Positions 1 to 18,100 of a DNA stretch of 64,000 nt are shown in pieces. The stretch covers positions 1,229,753 through 1,293,752 of the forward strand of contig OY811986.1 of NCBI GenBank assembly GCA_963681505.1, written 5' to 3'. The notes below the pieces were generated by a model. It made no database searches and was not told the DNA's origin. It saw only the letters and a program-made list of their open reading frames with translations. The position numbers and the translations under genes are program-made. The DNA is from Eunapius fragilis (taxonomy: Eukaryota > Porifera > Demospongiae > Spongillida > Spongillidae). The number at the start of each line of letters is the position of its first letter. Position 1 is the first letter of the stretch.

Positions 1-1216
1 TGTATTCATGCATAGCAATCAAACAAGTAATAAAAACATTCAGATCTAAGAGAAAGTTGTTAGGGGTGGAAGACAATGGCGGGGTGTCAAAAGGTCAGGA
101 AACAAAGCTTCTGACTGAAAAGGGAAAGTGAAATAGGCCTGTATTAGCATATTGTCATATTTTAACTGTGTGTGTGCTAATATAGGTCTATTTCATTTTT
201 CCATTTCAGTCAGAAGCCTTGTTTCCTTGCTTCTTACACCACCATTGTCTTCACCAATCAGTTGGGAGCTTGCAATCACCTCTCAGAGGGTACATTGGGT
301 TATGAACTCTATTTATTTTTGTTCTTTCGTACACACATTTAAACATCTATAGAACTAGCTTAGTAAACTATTATCATGATAGCATGCTTTATTATATTTT
401 AGGCCTCAAAACAATAATTTGCACAAAACTATGCTGAGTTGGCAATAGAGTTGGCTATTGGATTTGGAACAAAGGGGTCATGACTGGTTACCCATACTGC
501 AATGAAAATAACCATTGATGACGATCCCAACTACACAGCTGAACACTTCCCCATTTGTTTGGTGCAGAGGAGTGGGGTCAGAGTGCATGTAATTAGATCT
601 ATCCCATTCCTTCATCCTCTCTTTCTCTTGTGTTTGCTCTTTACTTCATTTATTTTTGATGTGTTTTTTTATTCATTTTTTTTATCTCATTTCACATTGT
701 ATGCATTATCAACTAGTTTAAAAGTTATTAACACCATGCCTTTGGTCTACAGTATAGGGATGCCACAGTCTCATCATATTATGAAGACTTCTTCTATCCA
801 CTCCTCCTTTTTTCAAGTAAGTCATCACTTCTTACCTCCCACTTCTTCATCCTCTCTTTATCTTGCTTGTTCTCAGCTTTATTTGTTTTTGTAATTTCCA
901 TTATTATTTCATCCATCCTCTATGTGGATTGAAGTTTTTTTTTGTCATTTCTTTATTTCACGTTGTATTGTGCCTTCATTTCATTTCAGGTACTGCAAGA
1001 GCAGAGGCCACCTGCAAAGATTTCATCTCTCAAGGTATGTTATCAACTTGTTTTAGTCATGTCATCTGTTTTATTTACTGCCTTTATTGAGTCCTCATCC
1101 CGCAGACTTTTCTATCAAGCTCCTCCATCCTCTCAAGTAAGTCATCACATTTTTACTCCTTACCTCCTTCATCCTGCCTGTGTTATGCTACATTAGACAG
1201 CTGCCTTGTCATGTAT

Positions 1217-1240
<24 letters not shown>
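1..1240 (+). other. Spacer with possible exons of an unrecognised plus-strand gene
   Basis: I recognise no gene here. Three short stretches are bounded by plausible splice sites and join in one frame: about 751-815 (donor GTAAGT), 991-1033 (acceptor TTTCAG, donor GTATGT) and 1106-1134 (donor GTAAGT). The joined peptide is short and matches nothing I know. The first and third stretches, with the intron sequence after each (AAGTAAGTCATCAC, then a CTTCATCCT motif), look like duplicates of one another, so this may be a partly duplicated exon and intron. The stretch ends in a GT run at about 1216-1258. It may equally be non-coding. Confidence 0.2.
62..265. repeat. Fold-back (inverted-repeat) element
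   Basis: About 90 bases on the left (near 62-155) recur as an imperfect reverse complement on the right (near 172-265), with a very short loop. Both arms share GGAAACAA, CTTCTGACTGAAA and GAAGACAATGG in the same order. This is the form of a fold-back MITE or of an inverted duplication. No target-site duplication was identified. Confidence 0.6.
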
Positions 1241-1258
<18 letters not shown>

Positions 1259-1505
1259 ATATACTATTAAGTATTTCTGGGACATGTTTGCATAGATATA
1301 GTAGTCTCTGATTCACAGGTCGACTCAGTATAGTTACTATCACTCCCAAACCACTTTATCATGGCGCGTTGCCTAAAATATAACAAAGGCTATTGAAGGT
1401 ATTCAAGTTGACAGTTTTTGCAGATTAAAAATTCATTTGCAAATGCGCTCATTATTGGATTATCGGTATAGGTTACTAGCTCACAATGTACTCACTGATG
1501 AGGCT

Positions 1506-1712
1506 TTATACGTTACCGTCCCCAGTAGCTAAGGAATGCAGCTTGTGCTCAGTTATGTATCTGATACTTTTGGCAGGCTGTATAATAGCACGCATACAAC
1601 GGATTGTAGCGCTCCGAGAGAAGTTCAGATTCAATTGAAACTCAACTGCTCTATCACGAGATACCCAAATCTTTGACAACTGCATATCAAACTGTCTGAA
1701 AACTTCACCCAT
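1506..1712 (-). other. Unassigned 68-codon open frame
   Basis: An ATG-initiated frame of ordinary composition, free of simple repeats, lies between the plus-strand fragments and the 21-bp minisatellite. I recognise no domain, signal peptide or membrane segment. It could be a small gene, a terminal exon of a gene outside the window, or chance. Support is weak. Confidence 0.15.
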
Positions 1713-1778
1713 CCTCAGCTTTCAATTAACATATCAAGTACTGACCTATTGGAACAACATTGAACCATATACACCTCA

Positions 1779-2385
1779 GGTCTGCTCCCTCGTACGTCAT
1801 GTCTGCTCCCTCGTACCTCAGGTCTGCCCCCTCGTACCTCAGGTCTGCCCCCACGTACCTCAGGTCTGCCCCCTCGTACCTCAGGTCTGCCCCCACGTAC
1901 CGTCATGTCTGCCCCCTCGTACCTCAGGTCTGCTCCCTCGTACCTCAGGTCTGCCCCCTCGTACCTCAGGTCTGCCCCCTCGTACCTCAGGTCTGCCCCC
2001 TCGTACCTCAGGTCTGCCCCCACGTACCGTCATGTCTGCCCCCTCGTACCTCAGGTCTGCCCCCTCGTACCTCAGGTCTGCCCCCTCGTACCTCAGGTCT
2101 GCTCCCTCGTACCTCAGGTCTGCCCCCTCGTACGTCATGTCTGCCCCCTCGTACCTCAGGTCTGCCCCCTCGTACGTCATGTCTGCCCCCTCGTACCTCA
2201 GGTCTGCCCCCTCGTACCTCAGGTCTGCCCCCACGTACCGTCATGTCTGCCCCCTCGTACCTCAGGTCTGCCCCCTCGTACCTCAGGTCTGCCCCCTCGT
2301 ACCTCAGGTATGCCCCTTGTACCTCAGGTCTGCCCCCTTTACCTCAGGTATGCCCCTTGTACCTCAGGTTTGCCCCAAGTCTGTC
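1779..2385. repeat. 21-bp minisatellite
   Basis: About 29 tandem copies of a 21-bp unit containing CAGGTCTGCCCCCTCGTAC, with scattered variants (CACGTAC, GTCATGTCTG). All six frames give long open frames because the unit is a multiple of three; these are not genes. It lies about 90 bp beyond the LETM1 stop codon. Confidence 0.9.
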
Positions 2386-2477
2386 ATACAGATGTAACTG
2401 CTAAAGACCTTATCTTTCAACTGAACTATTTGAAAACAAATACGATGATGATTAAATAATAAAGGCAGCAGAAACCT

Positions 2478-10281
<7,804 letters not shown>

Positions 10282-12482
10282 CTGAAAGTGACTGCTAGCG
10301 AGGCCATATTGAGGAGCTGGTAGAGGTGATGGGTAGGAGGGAGGGGAGGAGGTGGTGTGATGGGTAGGAGGGAGGGGAGGAGGTGGTGTGATGGGTAGGA
10401 GGGAGGGGAGGAGGTGGTGTGATGGGTAGGAGGGAGGGGAGGAGGTGGTGTGATGGGTAGGAGGGAGGGGAGGAGGTGGTGTGATGGGTAGGAGGGAGGG
10501 GAGGAGGTGGTGTGATGGGTAGGAGGGAGGGGAGGAGGTGGTGTGAAGGGTGAGGGAGGGGAGGAAGTGGTGCGAAGGTAGAGGAGGGAGGGAAGGAGGT
10601 GGTGTGAAGGTGAGAGGGAGGTGGTGTGAGGTGGTGTGAAAGGAGAGAAGGGAGGGGATGAGGTGATGTGAAAGGTGAGGAGGGAGGGAGGAGGTGGTGT
10701 GAAGGGAGAGGGAGGGGAGACGGAAGAGGAGGGAGGGGAGGAGGTGTGAAGGAAGAGGAGGGGAGGTAGTGAGGAGATGGTGAGGTGGTTGAATGAGGGA
10801 TGTAATGGTGTAAAAGAGAGGTGTGTGAAGGGAAAGGAGTCAGGGGTGGTGTGAAGGGAGGGGGGGAGGTGGTGTGAAGGGAGGTGGAGGGAGAAAATGG
10901 TAAGGCCCTGACCTCAAACGATCTTACACGTACCTTTTGGCAACCTCAAACGATTATATGTGGCGGACTGCCTTCCACCAATTGTCCAGGATTGCCATGC
11001 CCTCTGCACCGAAGTGAAATACCTGTTGTTCAGAATGAGGGTGTCGTTTTTTTTTTGTGTGCGTCAGAATGAACCGTGAAAATATGCTTCGCTGTTCAAA
11101 ATTATGCAGTTCAAAGGTTATTGCACAACAAACATTCTTATCACTGTATCGATTCGTCCACTACCAACACGGTGAAATGCAAGCCATCTACCGGCATCAT
11201 CAGTTTGACGCGCTTTCGCAAGAACATCGATAACTTTAGGTGCATCCGAAACGCTTGACTTTAAAGCAGAAAATGGCCGCAGCATGCGGTCGCATGCACT
11301 TTATGTACAGCGCAAACCATCTTGAGTCATGCCGAAAGTGTCGCTTACCGTCGGGCTGAACTGGCTCCGCACAATACCTGCCCACTAAGAGGCATTGCGC
11401 CTTGCGCACGTGAGAAGATTCTCGTACCCAGCGCAATCTGATTGGTTAATTGCACACGTCTGTTTGCTCAGCCTAAATGCTAGAAGCGGTTACCGTTTTT
11501 TTTCAATCTACTCCCTCCTTCTACTGAGTTCTACATGGGACATAGTGCTTACGTGTTTTATGCAATGCAATTCAGTACATCGTCCCATACCAAGGGGTAC
11601 GGGGTGCCCCAGAAGCCATCGTTTTTCTTTAACGAGCGTATTTTATAATTATCGTGGAATTTGGCTACTGCACGAGCATTTCTTGAAATTGTTGTGCCCA
11701 CCCTTAGTCCTTCTCAGAATTTTAAATCCAACATGGATAGCAGAACAAGCCATTTGCTATCTAGGAATACTCAAGCCAGTCATAGGCCTCTAACTCTTTT
11801 GCACAGCTCACTTTCTTATCCCACCTTGTTTTGTACCCTTGCGGATTTCTAATCTAAATCACGTAGATTTCCTTGGTTTCAGTGTCTAAGCATTCAGCTA
11901 GGCTAGAATTAATGAGCAAAAACACGTACGGATCACCCGACGTGCACGTGATCATCATTTCAAGCAAATAAGTGTTAGAGATTAAATCAAAAATTCAAAT
12001 CTGGCAATCACTCCATCTTGATCGACGACTCAGCCGGTAAGGAATAAGTATTGGGCGAGCGTTTGTATTTTATCCCTGTGTCGTCTTGTGGCGCCCATAT
12101 TTAAGCTGCGATCGTATTTTGTGAGCAACATAGGCCATGCTATAAGCTGTAGGCTAAATTAGCATAGATCTTATTGAGTCTTATGTAATAAGTACATAAA
12201 TCTACGTTTATTTTTCTTCTGGTATGACAAAATCGGCCGTCCAGCTATTCTAGCTGCCTTTCTTTGCCTTCTATTTTTCCCCTCCTTTACAGCGTGTATT
12301 TTCCTAGAAATATTTTCCCTAGTGAAACCGCTGTTGCCGCGAGAACTGAGGTAAGAACCACGACCCAAGTGAACCAAATTGTATGTTATTCGTTGTGTCT
12401 TTTTTTTTTTTAATGTGCAACAAACACACAAACATGTACACAACACACACACACTCACCACTGGTCGTATGTTAGCAAAGCA
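10282..12482. promoter_or_regulatory. Intergenic region between head-to-head LETM1 and NSD
   Basis: LETM1 reads leftward and NSD reads rightward from this 2.2-kb region, so both promoters and the missing LETM1 first exon must lie here. About 11000-11500 is free of simple repeats, contains CpG dinucleotides and is the best candidate for the core promoter. No TATA box stands out for either gene. An ATG at 11395 on the minus strand begins a six-codon stretch ending at a GTATTG donor in the right phase, but it is too short to call as the LETM1 first exon. Confidence 0.5.
10325..10880. repeat. 31-bp GA-rich minisatellite in the LETM1-NSD spacer
   Basis: A unit of about 31 bp containing GGGTAGGAGGGAGGGGAGGA repeats at least seven times from about 10325 to 10560, then decays into looser GGGAGG/GGTGGTGTGAAGG copies to about 10880. 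It lies upstream of the last LETM1 exon resolved, so it is either in a LETM1 5' intron or in the shared promoter region. Confidence 0.85.
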
Positions 12483-15034
12483 ATGTCCGCAGCCACGCCA
12501 CACCCATCTCCCCTGGTTCCCCAGTACAGGATAGGTGACCTGGTGTGGTGCACAGAGGGTGGCAAGAAGGCCCAACTCAGGTGGCCAGCCATGGTAGCCT
12601 ACGACCCTAAACTGGCCATCTACTTCAGGACCCAACAGCGGCAGCAGGGAGGAGGAGGAGGAGGAGGAGGCGGGACAGGGACGGGGGCATCCCCCTCCTC
12701 CTACCACGTCCAGTACTTTGGGGTGCAGGCCGTGAGGGGGTGGGTCGCCGTGACAAACATGGAGGAGCTCAAGGAGGTGGGGCCCAAGGCGACTCTGGTC
12801 CAGGACGTGGCCAAGTGCAAGCACCAGGAGTACGAGGTGGCCCTGGAGGAAGCAGAGGTGGCGCTGGAGCTCACCCACAAGGAACGCAAGCTGAGGTTCA
12901 TCTTCAACTACGACCCTCCCGGCACCAAGCGACATAAGAAGGCGTCGCGACGGTCCACTTCCTCGCACAAGAAGAAGAAGAAGAGTAGGCCGTCTAACCA
13001 GGGCACGCCTGCCAACCAGGCCACACCCTCTACTGAGCACTCCCTTGTCCCCTGTAACCCGGAAGGCGTGTGTATTTCCACGTCAGTCGCAGGGGGGGCA
13101 GTAAAGTTACCGTCAAAATCGCATAAGAAGAAGATAAAGAGCCAGCCCAGCGACGGTGGGGGCGTGGTGACCACTCCCACCTGTGCCCAGGATGGCGGCA
13201 CACCGGGTCATGAGTTTCTATCACCTTGCCACCCTGCGGGTGTAAAGGGAGAGGGTGCATGCTTCACACCTTTGCCCATTGAAGGTACTGGTTCCAATCA
13301 GAGCACACCTCAAAGGTTCTCTCATCGGAAAAGTGCTCGCATTGGGATGAAGAGGCTGAGAGAGAGTGACGTTGGCACAAAGGAGACTGGACCTAATGAG
13401 GGCAGTACCCACACCAGGGATGTTGGACCCGTTGATAGTGATACCCACACCAGTGATGTTGGACCCACCACATCTGGCGAGAGTAATGACTGCACCAATG
13501 ATGTTGGACCCAGCGAGGGCACCTCCCCCCCTGTAGAGGGAATAGGGGTGGTAACAAGCACGTCAAAGCAGATGAGGGAGGGAGAGGGTGACTGCTCCCC
13601 TGCTAAGGTGAGGGAGGGAGAGGGTGACTGCAAGATGAGGGAGGGAGAGGGTGACATGTCCCCTGCTAAGGTGAGGGAGGGAGATGGTGACACGTCCCCT
13701 GCTAAGATTAGGGACTGCTCCCCTGCTAAGATGAGGGACTGCTCCCCTGCTAAGATCAGGGACTGCTCCCCTGCTAAGATCAGGGACTGCTCCCCTGCTA
13801 AGATGAGGGACTGCTCCCCTGCTAAGATGAGGGACTGCTCCCCTGCTAAGATGAGGGACTGCTCCCCTGCTAAGATGAGGGACTGCTCCCCTGCTAAGAT
13901 GAGGGACTGCTCCCCTGCTAAGATGAGGGACTGCTCCCCTGCTAAGATGAGGGACTGCTCCCCTGCTAAGATGAGGGACTGCTCCCCTGCTAAGATCAGG
14001 GACTGCTCCCCTGCTAAGATAAGGGACTGCTCCCCTGCTAAGATCAGGGACTGCTCCCCTGCTAAGATAAGGGACTGCTCCCCTGCTAAGATCAGGGACT
14101 GCTCCCCTGCTAAGGGAACAAGCATGCCAGCCAAGCAGACCACCACCTCTGACAGCAGTGCACTGTCCTGTGACATGCATTTTGTTCAGAACTGCCTTCC
14201 CACTGCGTACTTAACCCCTTCGAGCTCCTCAACCGAAGAAGAACCCCCAAGGAGAGACCCCAGCGCCCCCCAGCCGGACAATACACAACCCACGTCGTCG
14301 GCCAAAAAACTATCCACCAAATGCGCCTACAAGGACGGCAAGTGTTCCATCTGCGAGGAGGAAGGGGCGGGGCTTCTTCTGTGCGAGGGCCCCTGCGGCA
14401 GCACATTCCACATGGACTGCATCGGCCTGGTGCAACCCCCAAGGTTCAGCTTTGTGTGCGACGAGTGCCTGTGCGTCAGGAGGGAGTGCTTCCTGTGCAA
14501 GGGGGAGAGGGGGGAGATGCACAAGTGCTCCCGACCCGCCTGCGAGAGAGTCTACCACCCCTCGTGCGTCCAAGCGGGTAAGTTGTTTGTGGCGGGGAAG
14601 AAGTCCGGCTCGTTCACCTGCCCGCTCCACGCCTGCGCCCGCTGCAAGAGCCTCGGCTCCGCGAGGGAAGGGGCCGCAGCGGTGGGGGGGGCGCTCCTCA
14701 GGTGCGTGCACTGCCCCCTGGCGCTGCACAGGGACCGCTGCCTGGTGGCCGGGTGCGAGCCCGTCGGCTCTGAGGAGATGGTGTGCTACAGGCACGTGCG
14801 CATCGACAGGGACAGGAACCTGTACGGGCACATCAACATTGGGACCTGCCTGGAGTGCGGGGAGCCTGGGTCGCTGTACTGCTGCGACTTTTGCTCGGCG
14901 GCGTACCACGACGGGTGCCTGGAGAAGGAGGCGTTGCCCTCTTTGGAGGGAGGGTACTGGTGTTGTCCCAACTGCGTGCTGCACGACCTGCCGGCGTACG
15001 GCTCCATGGTGATTTGTAAGCACGGGAGACATAG

Positions 15035-15100
<66 letters not shown>

Positions 15101-18100
15101 ATCTGTGTATATGTGTGTCTATGTATGTGTTTGTGTCTGTGTACACGTGTGAGTGTGTGTGTGCGTGCGTCTGTATGTGTGTGTGTCTATGTATGTGTTT
15201 CTGTGTGCATATGTGCATGTGTGTGTGTATGGTTTGTATGTGGTACAAGTATGTTCATCAGTTGATTGTAGTGGATGGAGGGAGGCAACATGTGTAGGCC
15301 TGGGGAAGAGATGTATATTTTCTCTTGCAAGTGGTGGCCTGGGGAAGAGTTTAAAGGTGGCAGCTGTCTCTCTTGCAGGTGGTGGCCTGGGGAGGTGGTT
15401 TCACCAGATGCCATACCAGACAATCTCTCGTCCAAGAAGCCTGGGCCTTGTATGTTTGTGGTGAAGTTCTATGGGACCCATGACTACTGCTGGACCTTCC
15501 ATGGAAGGGTCCTCCCATACACCACAGAGGGAGGGGCCATTGGGGAGGGTGTGGACAAGAGAACAGTCTGTGCTGAGGACTTTATCAAAGGTAAGCTACT
15601 TGTAATGGTGGGGGCTACATGTGATGGTGGGGGCTACATGTAATGGTGGGGGCCACATGTAATGGTGGGGGCTACATGTGATGGTGGGGGCTACATGTGA
15701 TGGTGGGGGGCTACATGTGATGGTGGGAGCTACATGTGATGGTGGGGGGCTGCATGTGATGGTGGGGGCTACATGTGATGATGGGGGCTACATGTGATGG
15801 TGGGGGGCTACATGTGATGGTGGGGGGCTACATGTGATGGTGGGGGGCTACATGTGATGGTGGGGGCTACATGTGATGGTGGGGGCTACATGTGATGGTG
15901 GGGGCCACATGTGATGGTGGGGGCTACATGTGATGGTGGGGGCCACATGTGATGGTGGGGGCTACATGTAATGGTGGGGGCTACATGTGATGGTGGGGGC
16001 TACATGTAATGGTGGGGGCCACATGTGATGGTGGGGGCTACATGTGATGGTGGGGGCTACATGTGATGGTGGGGGCTACATGTGATGGTGGGGGCTACAT
16101 GTAATGGTGGGGGCTACATGTGATGGTGGGGGCTACATGTGATGGTGGGGGGCTGCATGTGATGGTGGGGGCTACATGTGATGATGGGGGCTACATGTGA
16201 TGGTGGGGGGCTACATGTGATGGTGGGGGGCTACATTTAATGGTGTATGTGTAAGTGGGGGCCAAAGCATTTTGGGGGGAGATGGGGGAAGGCTTGAGAG
16301 TGGTTTGGTAGATATTTTTAGCTAATTTTCATTTTGGACCTAAATGTGAGTCTGCTCTTCTGTGTGCTGGTGTGGGTGTGCCACTTGAGGTATGATATGA
16401 TTGGACCTGATAATATCTTTTGATGTACCACTAATTGGCTGGCTTACTCGTGTGGCTTCTTAACTAGAATCATAGGTCACACGTGAAATGATTTGGTAAA
16501 AATCCTTTCTTCCCTTCCCTACCTCCCATCCCTCCCTCCCCACTGTCCCTCCCAGCTTGCACAGAGGCCCTGCAGGCTTACCCGACAAAGAAGGCAGTGA
16601 CTGAAACCATTACAGAAGGCAAGAACTACATTCGCATTAAGGTATTTTTATTTTTACAAAAGTAATGCAAACCACACACGCACACGCACTTGGGTGCTAA
16701 TGGCTGCTGCTTTTTAATAAAACTTGTATTTGTATGCATACAATCTGCTTCGTCGTTTAGTTTGTTTTTGCACAATAGAAATTGTGTGTGTATGGAACTT
16801 TTTGATTGCAAGTGCTAAACATCATATATAGAGCATTGCTTGCTGTAGCCTTATAGGTAACAAAAGGACTACAGATATACATGTGTACATGTAGCAAGAG
16901 AGGTATTACCACAAAAGCCATGTCACATCACCAAGATCTGATAAGCCCCAGCCAAGGTTACGTAGTATCTGTTGGCTGATAAATCCTTCCTGCTTGAATT
17001 CATGGCCCACACAGCTCTGATCCCTCATTGTACCACCTACTGGTGTATATTAACTTGATGCTAGCTAGCTACATGAGCTGGTGTGGTCCTTGGTGTACCA
17101 CCTACTGACCTGCACGTGTTCATATTTCCTTTATTGTTATGCGCAATGCCTTTGGGGCATGTGGGTACCGCATGGCACAAGCTGTGGTTAAGAAGTTGTA
17201 ATGTGGTACTGGCCTTGAGGCCTACCTATATAATCTAGCAATCTCTGGCTGTGCTTATGGAGTACATGTATTTATCAGGCTATTTGTAATGTGGTTATAG
17301 GGGTATTTATGTGGCAGGTCCTTTGGCATTTTACTAGCGATAGTTACCACTTAGTAAGCTATGCCCTGAGAACCTGAGACATTGCCTACCAACTTTCATG
17401 TCTAGTATGCGTCAAACTGCAGGGAGAAAACTTGACATGACAGGAAATAGTTTCAGCTCCATAGTCGTTTCAAGTTTTATGGGAAAAATTTTGGTCCATT
17501 GAAAATTTTGGTCCTGGACCGCAGAAAAAAAAAAAAAGTGGTCCATGTGGACCAATATTATCAAGAAATTTAGGTTGGGTAAGAAATAAATTATTCTGGG
17601 TCCAGGTCCTTCATATACGTCTGACCTTCGCATTTTGGTGGAAGATCGGGTATCAAGCCTATACCAAGATTTGTATCCACCTGATTGGCTGAGATAGTAG
17701 CCCACACACACTATCAGATGGGTGAGCTAGATACGCCGACCTTCCGCCAAACGACCTTCCGCCAAACGCAGGGCTACACCCAACTATGTCAATCTTGCAT
17801 GGTGGAGAATCAAGAGATAGACAAATTTATCTCTAACACAACCCTAAACCCCAAGCCCAGCTAACAAGTGAACAGTCCTAAGCCACGAAGGCTATGGAAC
17901 AGTAGGCTGGGTCAGGTTAGCAGATTGAATGACTGGTTGGACCGGTCTTACTTATTTTGTATTACTGTATGTACACTTCAGTAAAGCCTAGGGCTGTCAA
18001 AGACTAGCTGGCCTGGTCTGGCCCCAGTTTGTCAGGCTGGACCATGCACACTCCATGCATGTAACTCCCTTGTAATTGTTCAGAGAACTCTTTGCTTCAT

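Noticed and set aside
11236..11436. A 66-codon minus-strand frame as the LETM1 first exon
   Set aside because: It lacks a convincing donor in the right phase, and its sequence gives no clear mitochondrial presequence linked to the exon at 10281.
13322..14176. Minus-strand frames of 205 and 284 codons with repeated LAGEQSLI or SRGAVPHL
   Set aside because: Antisense shadows of the coding DCSPAK repeat of NSD; the plus strand continues through well-conserved PHD fingers in frame.
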